This document shows, one piece after another, positions 12,189 to 23,443 of a stretch of DNA of 64,000 nucleotides (position 1 is the stretch's first letter; each line of letters starts with the position of its first letter). Made by a program: the position numbers and the translations under genes. A model generated the notes under the pieces. That model was not told the origin of the DNA and searched no databases. It saw only the letters and a program-made list of their open reading frames with translations. The DNA is from Styela clava (taxonomy: Eukaryota; Chordata; Ascidiacea; Stolidobranchia; Styelidae), in NCBI RefSeq assembly GCF_964204865.1, contig NC_135262.1, positions 11,780,001 through 11,844,000 of the forward strand. The letters run 5' to 3'.

Positions 12189-13838
12189 TTTGTTAGGTAT
12201 GGCCTATACTGCTTACCTATGCTAAAATAAAACATCCGACGTCGATAAAGTAGACAAAAAATATTTTTGCTTATTTATTTTTTTTAAAAGATCACATGCC
12301 AAATTTATCTATAATATAGGCGAATCATATAACACCCGATTGCATGTAAAAATGATACGTCTACTTAAATTTCGGTATAAACCTGTATATATATGAACAC
12401 TGTACTTGGATTTCACGATGTAGAATGATCCCTCGTAATTTTGAATAAAAAAACATGCGGCACGATTCGCCTATATTCAATGCGATCCACTGTTAAAATC
12501 AAAAATGAGTAGGTTTTTATAGTTTTATTGCTTGTGCAGATGCACATTCATATGTTATTGCTAGTCAAGCATTGCCAAACAGTTCAAAATTGAAATATCT
12601 AATAAAATGTACCACGAAACACATTTTATCGACAGAAGACCGCATACCTCAATTTGAATATGAATATACCGCTATGAGTTTATACTGCAAAATACCCTAT
12701 TACTGTAACCCTTAGCAGATTATTATGCTATTTCTGTTCCATTGCACGCAGCACCTCGCAATGCGACACATAAATTTATACCGGTTTTTGAAAGAAGTAT
12801 TTGATTTCCGATTGCTCGGGGCGAGAAACGGCAACCACAGAGATTTCTTATCATAAAAGTAAAATAAAAATGTAAGAAAACAATTTCCCACAAATAATAA
12901 CGAAGCCTACATAAAATCCCATGACGAATACTGTAAAAGCACCTCAGCTGTCGAAATAATGAAATATGAATAATAGTCGATTTTGGGCAATTATAAAAGT
13001 TAAATATAAACGTTTAATTTGATAGTCTTTGAGCGCGGCGGTATGACGTGGCCCGCCTGTTTTTCTTTTTCAAACTCGAACATGCTACAATCCATTATTT
13101 AGTAATAAAAGTAACAATTCATTCAGTTTTGTAAAAAAAGCTCGATTTTGCATAAACATCAATGGCCGAAAATGCGACGTTCTTTTTAATGGAGGAATTG
13201 CTATATATATGGAATTTTTAAAATGATATCTTGTGCATAATCATACTTTGACCAGATCATATTCATTATAATGATAAATAAATGATAATTCAGCATACGA
13301 AGATTCTGCTATGGCAAAGTATAGAAAATTTGGTGGAAACGTCATCTTAAAATTTGCCTTGTGGCGCTATCATTTGCTGTACCAATGATATGAAAATTTA
13401 TTTTACCTATGTTACAGGTGATACACTTCATACTGCAGAATTATAAATCTATAACAATGTAATTCAATCAATATCGTTATTTTTACGAGATTTAATTTAA
13501 AAAATTCATGACTCAATTTTCGAAATTGGGTATTGAGTTGGCGATTGCTTCGCTCTCGATGCATTGTAATAAAAATCCCCTCTGTAGTTATTATGCTGTA
13601 CAATAATTTCCTGATTGTGATACGCTCATTGTTTTGAGTTTGAAGGATACATTCGATAGAAAAATAGTCACTAACTCCTTCGATTTAATTTTTGCGATTT
13701 TTGTTTAGAACTATATATATTCCATGTTTAATCTGGAACACTTGATTACTGAACAAATTGAACATCTGCCGACAATCTGACAAATTGACGAATAAAACTT
13801 TTTACTTTTATTATCGAAACCTCTTTAATTAGGTGGCA
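12189..13838. other. Intergenic, no gene seen
   Basis: This covers the 5' side of the minus-strand YWTD gene and AT-rich spacer. A GC-richer patch near 13035-13060 (gcggtatgacgtggcccgcc) looks like another hAT-end fragment. I could not identify a TATA box or an upstream exon for the YWTD gene. Confidence 0.4.
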
Positions 13839-15183
13839 TCAAATAGCAGAAATATACGTGAATTCGAGAAACACACTATTACTTGTTGCACAAGGCTGGC
13901 AACATACGCCTGTTTTGGTAGGTTTGGGAAACACCATTATATTTCCGCATTTGCACCAAAAATAAACAGAAGATTGTGACCTATGTAAGGCAATAGTATT
14001 GGTGTTGTAAATACTCGACTTATAGTCAAAAATATTCGCCAATAAGGTTTTTCATGTCCTACGTTGATTAAAATGCAGTATTTAATGACGAAAACAGTAA
14101 TTTCCGGTAGAATCGGATATGAAGATAATTTTAATATAATTTATGAGCATATATATTGAGGTGACGTTGGAATAAAGTTGCCCCATGGAGACAAGTACCT
14201 TATTAAAATAAGGTGATGTCCTAATAAGCAGGTAATATCTTGCCTATTCAAAGACTGAATGTTGAATCGTTGGGTCGAAATATTATTAATATTTAAGACA
14301 CAGTATTTTAATGTGTTAAGGGAAATCTTCTGTGGCGTGCAAGCCCATAAAAGTATATGCGATCATTGATTTGCAATTTTGGTACTTTGATGCCAGAGGC
14401 TGAAAAAAGTCTCCACAAAATTGCACAATTTTGTAACACTGTAAAATGTCTCGCATAATTTTCCGAAGAAATCACCGATTTAGACAGACATGAATAAGGT
14501 TGAATTTATCACTGGCTTATACTTGTATGCTGATAAAATTGATACAGAGATTCACATGATCGTATCGCTGCGTTTATACAGAACTTATTATCCTTTTTTT
14601 TGGTTTGTTGCAACATAGCTTATTCACGCCTACGCAAAACTTCATTCAATTATAGTCAAAAAGAAATGATGTAATCGATTTGATATTCTACAGCAAAACA
14701 AAAGAGAAGATAAAACGTCATTATAAACGCTACAAGCAAGTAGGGGGTTACCATTATCTCAACAACTTGCAGTTTTGGCATTTATATTACAGATATTTTA
14801 TAAAAAAGTGAACCAGATTCGGATCTGAACTATTCATTTTCAAAATTTTAATGTGAGGTATCCGATTTCGATAAACTTTATAAAACTACAACCTCATTGT
14901 CACAGTACTACATTAATATGAAATTCAATTTTAAACGAATTTTTCCGTGTAAATATTACGGTCCGCGTAAATTGAGATTACTTAACGTCGCTTACCTAAA
15001 ATTATTGCGATTCAATGACTTTTTAATCTGATCTGCATAACGAAAACAGCTCCTCCGGTGGCCGTTATACAATACACAATTACACAATTCACCCAATGCA
15101 TCATACATTCTCTTTTGATAGCACGTGATGTTTTTCACTTCAACAATATAATATATATATATAAAACCAATAGACAGAGGCAA
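13839..15183 (-). CDS. Possible two-exon 3' end of a cysteine-rich gene
   Basis: One candidate exon ends at a good donor at 14996 (aattttag then gtaagc). It encodes LCNCVLYNGHRRSCFRYADQ, and its 5' boundary is uncertain, somewhere in 15080-15183. The next runs 13980-13839 after a matching acceptor (ttacatag) in the same phase (2). It encodes VYFWCKCGNIMVFP, then VCCQPCATSN and a stop. The WCKCGN..P..VCC pattern recalls the P2X7-type C-terminal domain found in several invertebrate proteins, but the match is short. Upstream exons, if any, would lie between 15.2 and 16.1 kb and were not found. This may be a remnant. Confidence 0.3.
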
Positions 15184-16110
15184 AATAATAATGACTCAAA
15201 TATTAGAGCATTAGCACTTTAAATGTAGCGACGTTACTGAGTCACGGTGGTGCAGTGACTCAATGCTTTTGCATGTATTCAACCTTACTGCCGACGTCAT
15301 CTTCTTTTAGTTGTTGACAGCCTAGCTTTAGTTACAGTTTAGGTGATAATAAAACCTGAATGATATCAGTTGTACTCTCACAGAGAAATCAGAGTGGATT
15401 GATCTACTGTTTAATGATCGTGTTCAGGGCATTTGTTTCAAGTTCTTGCTGAGCTTGTACTATTTGTGATGGGTGAGAATAGAGTGGTCCTATTGGCTTG
15501 CAATCTAACTGTACGACTCCAATTTTATTTTATTTTGCTTACTGTATATAATAGAGATATTATTATCATTGTGATCATTGTTCTTGAAGGCTCTATAGTT
15601 GTTCAACGTTTTCATTCATGTGTTTAGTCTGTTCTAGTTCATACAGAAAATGATTTATTATCACACATGCATTTCAAGCTATATGTGACAGCATCTGGCT
15701 CTTTCTAATTTGTATTTCAAACAAATTACGCAGAGTTAGGAATTTTCTTGGTTTTATGTAACGTTACTTTCATTACCACGCCTTTTTGTTGCATTTTAGG
15801 TACCGCACCACTGGAAAATAAACGTACATTATTAAGTTTCTTTTAACATTAGGTCCATGCTGGTAAAACTCCCAATTAAAGTTCATGCCCATTCTATAAT
15901 TACAGATGACTTTATTTCTATTATGCTCTATCTCAGTCTAATTTTACGATTTTCTATTCCACGTAAAGTATTCGCATATATTTAGTTTAAAACATAATGG
16001 CTAATTTATATCATCCAATCAAAATATGAGCGTCGCATGCTTTTTGGACACAAACAAGTGACTCGTTGTCACGACACTTAATACTCTGATGCAATTGTTA
16101 TAACGGAACC
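15184..16110. other. Intergenic, no gene seen
   Basis: AT-rich spacer before the first tandem receptor gene. The short frame at 15433-15627 shows no exon-like borders. Confidence 0.35.
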
Positions 16111-19022
16111 ATGTGGATAATGAAATTACTCTTCATTATAGGTAAGACTGTCTACACTCAAATTTCATCTTAATCGACGTAGGGTTAGTAGTATATCACA
16201 GAATTGCATCAAGCAACAAGATACAGTTTTAATTATGTGAGATAAGACAGTTTCAATCTTACAATTCTCGCTACTGTGGTTCATGTAAGTCCGATTGCAA
16301 GCTTTTACCACCAATGTAATAAGAGCATTGATTGCTATATTGTAATTAAATAAAGCACTTAAGCCACCGCTGCTATTTCAATTGCCTTGTCACAATTGGT
16401 CTTTTTAACTGTCATCTGGCTTCGTTTCTTGATGGGTTGATGTACAAGGCGCGTACATGTGGTAGATATATTTTTGAGGCGTTTTCTAACGACATCATCA
16501 ATAATAAATTTATTTTGTTCAACAGGTTCCACTGCTCATTGTATTTTCTCTCATTATGTGGATTTGTGTGAAAGCCAAACAGGATATTTCGAAGCGGAAA
16601 ATTCCACTTCACCGATTTTAAAATCGATTTCTCTATTTTCTGGAAAATGTACTTCCAGAGAAAATGCGGTTATACTAATTTTGAAGGAAAGTGACCTTCT
16701 AATCGGGAAGCCCAATTACCTTACTGCCTGTGATGGGTCGCTCAATTTTATAACGCCAAGTAATTACTAGATTTTTATGATTTTTGTGATCATGACCTAA
16801 ATCTAAACGTTCAACTAAATAGGCCGTACTTTGCATATACCAAATATGTAGAATTGTGTGGCCAAATATAGCAATAAATGTTGGACTTCAAGCAAAGTGC
16901 TGTGCTGAGCATTAAAGCTGTAAATTCCGACAAAGGCAACAAATTTTCAAGGGGTTATTCCATTACTCCATCATAAGATTTTATTTATAGATAAAGAGAA
17001 AATTAACGCATGAAAACTAGTCAAGTTCGCATCTTCCGATGAATTCGTTTTTAATATATATATATATATATAATGGAATTAATATGAAAAATTCAGTATT
17101 TTAAAAGTCAAATTAACCGGCGTCTAATAAATGACTGTAAATGAAAACACAGTCTGCGCTCTGATGCATCGTAAGTGATAAGTCTCCTATTTCCATGTTT
17201 ATACTTTGCAGGCATGGCCAAAGTACAAGAGCTCTGCATGTTCGAAACAGGAGTCTGCATAGCACTTCTGCCAAAAAACAACAATTGTTTGAACAATGAA
17301 ATATTACTTGGCTGCAAAAGTATATATTATATACCTCAAGATAACATATTCCCGTTGAATATAAGTTATAGTAAAAATTACACAGCACGTGATCACGATT
17401 TCAAAATAAAATATGCTCTTACATCATGCAACATATCGAAAACAAAAGTTGTTGGTGAGAACACTTATCTTTGTACATAACGTATATATATAAAACACGT
17501 GATTATTCTTCAGATTTGTAGCGATTTTGATTTATCAACAAGTGCCGCATTCGCTATCTTGTTTATTCATTCTCTTCTACCAGGACATTTCTGTGATAAA
17601 CGTTTCAAATTCTTTTCTATAAGCAATTTATAATAATCAAACACCTTCCAACTTTGCATAGGTCAAGATTTATAACCCGTCAGACTATCGCACTGAACAC
17701 TAAGTCATATGATGTCTTCTCCTATATTGCATTATTTATCATTAATGGTTTCACTGATACACTGCATTATTACTTACCAATTATCATTAATTCAGAACTT
17801 CATTCGACGACACTCAAGTCTACAACGCAAAATATAATAATTTATGATACAACGTCTGTTGCAGCTGAATTTGGAATTCTGTTTGGTATTACGTTGGTTC
17901 TCTTTATTCTGACATTAATAAAGTGAGTATTTAATAAATTAAACGATCCATTAATTAAACCTGTGGTACACGTACCACTATTGGTACGCGGAAAATGATC
18001 AAGTAGTACGTGAGCAGCTTTGAATTATTGCAACAATTAACTTTTGAGTTGGCCAAAATATGGCGACAGCGCTTTATCTTCCATACTGTATGTATTCGCT
18101 AAACGGCCTTTATGAATGAATGTTTCCCCAGGCATCAATTTCCTTGTTTTGTTTCCGTAACCAGCAACAATCAGTAAATATTGCCTCGTTTTGGTAGTTT
18201 TGCGTGTTATTTGTCAGTTTTCGGTTGCGTTTCAAAAAAAATAGTTATGAATTAAAATGAGGGTTTTAAACACGTAAACCAGCTTATAAGCGCCAACACA
18301 ACAAAACACTCTCAAAATAAGTATGAAAATTTTTGCAATAGTGAAGTATAGGAAGAATTATTCTGGGGTCAAGGGTCGGTGAAACGTCTTATGGACCAGT
18401 CCAGTCTTTAGATATCGCCCTCGCCTGCTATTGTCCACGAACGAATCGAGATGGGCATGTTTTCATCTTGCAAATTAGGTCACTAAGAATGTAGTGCCAC
18501 ATTATAAAGTACTCCCATAGCGCGTGTCTTATGCCATTGTTCCCCGCGCCAAAAAGAGGTTTTTCGGTGGTACGCGGCCAGAGTGAAAAAAAAAACAGTA
18601 AAGTGGTACGCAGTCAGTAAAAGGTTGAGAACCACTGTGATAGAGGAACCCGGTATCCTGCCGAAACCATGCGAAGTACCACACAGCAAACCAAAAAAAT
18701 TTGTGCACAGATTGCACTGTTTGTCTATAAAAGTTCTCGCAATATTTGAATAATATGTTTTCGAGGTTCGCATTCTATTTTAACTACTATAAGAACAAGT
18801 CTATTGTCTTTAAAGTGCACTTATCGCTCTAAAACTTATTTAACTCGTTTAATTTGATATTCTTAAAGGTTGTATCAAGTTACCAAAAGACTGAAAGGTG
18901 TTCGTAGAAGTTCTATTGCTACCATAACTGCCAACAAAGAAATGAATTTAGATTTGAAGAAAGTTGAACCCTGTTCTGTTCCGGCAAGTCCACCAAAGAT
19001 CATTGTGACTACAGAATTATAA
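16111..19022 (+). CDS. Type I membrane protein with two Cys-rich domains (tandem receptor A), 5 exons
   Basis: Exons: 16111-16141, 16526-16759, 17212-17454, 17796-17922, 18869-19022. Phases are 1,1,1,2 and the product is 262 residues. Exon 1 starts a short signal peptide (MWIMKLLFII). Exon 2 encodes cysteine-rich domain 1 (11-88; HCIFSHYVDLCES ... GKCTS ... YLTACDG). Exon 3 encodes domain 2 (89-169; ELCMFETGVCIAL ... NCLN ... LGCKS ... ALTSC). Exon 4 gives a Thr/Ser-rich stalk and one membrane helix at about 195-211 (GILFGITLVLFILTLI). Exon 5 is a 50-residue tail with basic and proline-rich parts and no tyrosine motif like that of its neighbour. Intron 4 holds a hAT relic. An AATAAA lies at 19316. 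I do not recognise the family. The paralogue at 20731-22407 confirms the structure. It is probably a cell-surface receptor or adhesion protein. Confidence 0.75.
17961..18637. mobile_element. Decayed hAT-like element in intron 4 of receptor A
   Basis: The right end is aaggttgagaaccactg (18621-18637). The left part ctgtggtacacgtaccac near 17961 and ggtacgcgg resemble the reverse of the right subterminal region (ggtacgcagtcag, gtggtacgcgg). The left terminus does not match cleanly and no target-site duplication was identified. No transposase frame is visible. Confidence 0.5.
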
Positions 19023-20730
19023 TCATAAGGGTGGTAGCTGCGTATTGCACTGTGGACAGATAGGCACATCAGGCCACATCACCAACGGGTAAAGCAAAAT
19101 ACAAATTCGAGTAAACATAACCATTGGATGCATTGACAAACAACGAATTTCAGATTTTTCGTCTATTTCAATCTTCTTCGTTTATTATTTATATTTTGCC
19201 TGTTAGTTTTTTCTTTCGCAATTAAACTGTGAATTGCTACTCTACTATATGAAACTGTCTCGGGATATTATGAACTACAATGTAATAACACTGTTAGTAA
19301 AATAATATTTTGCAGAATAAATATATATATATATATATATATAATTTTTTCTATTTTATTTGCTAAAACTTGCAAAAATATTTTTATTTTCTACATTCTT
19401 ATTATCACCAGACAGCGTCATAAATTTATGTAACTGAATCTTATTATATACCAACGTGTATTTCAATACATTTAAATACAAATACCCTAAAGTTATTAAA
19501 ATCAAATTATTGTGTGACCTATTTAGAAATTCATATGCCTAGAAATGCGGATATTGTAAAAAAACGAAAAACAATTTCGAATATTGTTACATATGCTTAT
19601 TTTATATACAAGCCAAATTTCCTGAAATGATATTTTACGATATCAGTATTTTCTAACTTTTACTGCAGTTCGTTCTCTATCTTTTTCTTCAATATATATT
19701 TTAGTGCAATACGGTGTTACTATACGATGTTGAAATATTTATATAAAACTACCTGTTTAAACTCGCGTACATGTTTATACTGTGCAGAAGGCAGAATTAA
19801 CCAACAATTTTGATGATCTGTCGTGTCTTATTTTCAGAAACTGAGGTTGCACATAAATTTTGTTGTGTTTTGTTATGCGTTTAATAACATTTTGAATCAT
19901 CTATGAATGTTGCTGTTATTGCGAATATGTATTAAATTATGTGTTTTAAAAAAAAATTTATTTTTGCTCCACTTAAAATTTATATAGCATTGTAAAAAAT
20001 AAGAATAACGCGGAAATGCTTGTGACTTAGGCAAGTTTGTTAAAAATGCTGTAGCCAGCACATTCCGGGCCAGATCGTTAGCCAGTGGTTGCAGCAAGAA
20101 TAAATCACGGGCGTGATGTGCATTAATTGAAGAACACAAAGACACAGCAATAGGCGGAAGAAAGGGTTGAATTGCTACAATTCTATTGAACTAAGGCCGT
20201 AAAATGACGAAATCTATATATTTTGCAATTTAAACTAGGAAAAATCCTATTTTTGTCCGTGTACATTTGTGTATAGTAGTATTACAGATTTAGCGATGAG
20301 TGTCAGTCACTGTACATTTTGCCATGTTTTCAATAATCAGAATTGAGAGTTTACTGTGTAACCCAACTATATTATTTCAATAAACGCACTAAAATCAGCT
20401 CATACATGGCAAAATGAGAATATTTATATTAAGCGCAACTAGGTTTATGTACTGGGCCCGGTTAATTTTAGTGCAACGCAATCGGAAACGTGGGCCAAAG
20501 ACAATCAAAATTAGTCATTCAAAAAATGAAAGTGCATATCATTTGAAACACAGAAGGGTATGTATGAGTAATGGATGAACGATACAATATATTATTATTC
20601 TGTACACTGGATATAATGGTCAATGATTCATGAATAAGGACAGATTTTCATGCTAAAGTATTACCAGAATAGAGTAAGAGTTCGGTGTAGTTGTTGATAG
20701 TTTGTATAAACACTTAATAAAAACTTGATT
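19023..20730. other. Spacer between receptors A and B
   Basis: Contains the likely 3' UTR of gene A (AATAAA at 19316-19321) followed at once by a (TA)n run (about 19320-19343). The rest is AT-rich with no exon seen. A TATAAA-like box at 20705, about 25 bp before the ATG of gene B, is too close to serve unless the leader is very short. Confidence 0.4.
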
Positions 20731-22407
20731 ATGGACTTGAAAACTCTTCTGGTAATCGGTAAGTATTGCATATCTTTCAATTTTCGTTCGAATACTTAGT
20801 TAAACGGTATGCATAATCGCAGTTTGAACATTTTTTCAGTCAATTTATTCGGAAGTACCTGTCCGTTGTATATCGACTTATGCAGGCAGAATAACGGAAC
20901 ATTCGAAGACGATGGAATGCCGACGCGATCAACAGTTTCAACAGGCCTATCTCTTGTTCTTGAAAACTGCACTATGGCCAACGAAATGCTAGTCATGGCA
21001 CTTGATAAAATGAGTCTGATACTTGACGATTCCGGATATCTAACCGCATGTGGAGGATTGCTCAGTTTTAAACTTCCAGGTAATATTTTGTACACGATGT
21101 ATTATAGCTTTTTTCTGTTTTACTGTTTTTGTATTTTTATCCTTGATTTTTGATTGTTTTCGTTAAAATTTTATACCCAGACAAATCGTCCGTCAACGAG
21201 CGTTTTTTCGTTCTTTTGCGTCCTTTCTTGATCACGTTAATGCTACTACTTTTATTATAAATTGTGACATACTGATGTTATTTGATCTTTCATGGAGTGT
21301 GGACTAGATCGATTTTTTTTATTCCAAGAAGACTTAAGAGAATCAAGAAATATAACTTAACGACTTTAACATTCCAGGTCACACTTCAAGTCTGGAACTC
21401 TGCATGTTTCAACAAAACAGTTGCATTGTTTTGATGTCGGAAAGAGTACAATGTAGCCAGTATGAAACCACGACAAGAAGACTTGGTTGTGGAGATGTTT
21501 TTGAAATTATAAACGATGTCATATTGCCGCTGAATATAACTTACAAAAAATTTTCAACCGACGATATATACAGCTTCAAAATGACATATCTGCTAACAAG
21601 ATGTGGTTCACAGGAGGAATCAAATCAAGGTAATTAAATGTAAATATATGAGATATGATCTGTATATTATACTAGACTAGGATTAAAGATTAAATTGTGA
21701 TGAATCAAGTTTATGGCATTTCCAGGCAAGTGTTCAGGATTTTCACTAATAAAAACAAGGGATATATTCTGTATCAACCTGTGTTTCTGCTGGGTGGTAA
21801 AAATGTTTTAAGATATCAAGTATTCTTTCAGTCTCGAGGTCTTTTGACTTTTCTATGCCTTGCTATGCTAATTACAAATCACTAAATCTCTCTGATTCAG
21901 CTCTCACTTTATCAATAGAAACATCTCAATATCCTCTATCTACCACGGCAAGAACTGGCGAGCAAAATGAAAACTATACTGGCGTTATATTTGGGATTTT
22001 ATTTGGAATTACGCTGTCTTTCTTCATACTGGTCTTGTTCATGTAAGTACTATCTTAAATGCCGGTATTGCTTATGAATAAGGGTTTTATTTGTTCAGGT
22101 ACGAAAAGTCTGTCCCGCTACATTTCTGACGAAAAACTGCCACAGGCGTATAATTATATTTTGCAGACTGTATCGTTGGAAAATGAAAAACAAAAATACA
22201 GCTAGTAAAAATGTTGGAAGTTCAGGGAGAGTGATGGACAATACTTATTCTATCGTTCAAGGTTCCATATCTCAAGTCAGAGGGGAGTCAGATACTAATC
22301 AAAATGATTTAGAAAACAATTACAGTGTTATACAAAAACAAACCGGAAAATCAAATATAGCTACCTCCAAGAAGGAAATGGTAGTTAATCAATTGTACCA
22401 CATGTAA
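20731..22407 (+). CDS. Type I membrane protein with two Cys-rich domains and YSxV/I tail motifs (tandem receptor B), 5 exons
   Basis: Exons: 20731-20758, 20840-21079, 21378-21629, 21901-22042, 22167-22407. Phases 1,1,1,2 are identical to gene A, and the product is 300 residues. A signal peptide (MDLKTLLVIVNLFGST) is split by intron 1. Domain 1 (10-89): CPLYIDLCRQ ... ENCTM ... YLTACGG. Domain 2 (90-173): ELCMFQQNSCIVL ... VQCS ... LGCGD ... LLTRCGS. A Thr-rich stalk follows, then a membrane helix at about 201-221 (GVIFGILFGITLSFFILVLF). The tail carries two matching tyrosine motifs, DNTYSIVQ (Tyr248) and ENNYSVIQ (Tyr273), 25 residues apart, plus LYHM at the end. YxxV/I motifs can bind SH2 domains when phosphorylated, so a signalling role is inferred. 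AATAAA at 22464. Family not recognised. Confidence 0.8.
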
Positions 22408-23443
22408 AAATGTGAGATTCCTGTCTTACTTGATCATTGCTTTCCTTATTATCTATATTTATGAATAAATATGTATAATGTAAGTGTAGCAAACCGCCCT
22501 AACAATTCCATATAGCTTCCAAGGGAAAACTGGGCTAACAATCGTCCGTATGTATTTTGGTATTTAAACTTGTTACGTAAATACTAAAATTTCAGAACTG
22601 GCTAAAGCTTCAGGCTACTTTGCCACTCAATCATGGCTATGTATTATTAAAATTGTTAAATTACCAAATTGAGTCAACGTTCTTTAACTGATCTTGTCCC
22701 ACTTATAAGTACTGTCCAGTGTCCAATACATTTTCTATCGAAGGCTTAACTTATTATCCTATAAACAATATCATCAATAACTTTGCTTCTGAGTTTGCAA
22801 TGTACAGATTTTTAATGTTACAATTATATTGAATCAAATTATTGGACTTTGTTATATATATATGTTATTTTACGTTGTTGAAAACGATAGCCAAGGTTGA
22901 TTTGAATGGGTCATTGCCATCGTAGCAAATTAACTGTAGTTTGCATCACGAGAGAGGCTATTTATTTCAATATTGCAAGCATGTTCGGTAATTACCTGAA
23001 ATAGTGTTTATTATCTGGTAGAGACAAGGTGAACTATTTACTCGGATACAATGTACGACAAAGTGAGCCAAAAACTACAAAAATCTTGGACAATCGGAAA
23101 TCAATTTGTTCAGACATATTCTGGGAAATTCCAAATCTGGTGCAACTATGAATATCTGCCGCCAGAAGGATTAGCTTAGGAAGTTAGGTACTCGTTGCAG
23201 TGGATAATATCGACAACTAACGAGTGGCTAGCTTGTGATTGTTAAAACCAGGTTACTTTAATTGTGTACAGCTCTAGCCCAATACGGGAAGTTTAATATT
23301 AACTAGACGAAAGGGTGATATTGATTAAGCAGTTAACGGAAAGAAATCTTGATCTTTTTCTGTAAAATAGGCAAGTTTGAATAAGGTTAACAGGTCGTCA
23401 ATTTGATTTAGTTGGACAAAGCTTTTCTGTTTCATCTCACTGG
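22408..23443. other. Spacer, no gene seen
   Basis: Holds the likely 3' UTR and poly(A) signal of receptor B (AATAAA, 22464-22469) and about 900 bp of AT-rich spacer before the plus-strand YWTD gene. Confidence 0.4.

Noticed and set aside
17654-17926. 90-codon frame as a separate gene
   Set aside because: Only the part after 17796 is coding (exon 4 of receptor A); the rest is intron before the acceptor.
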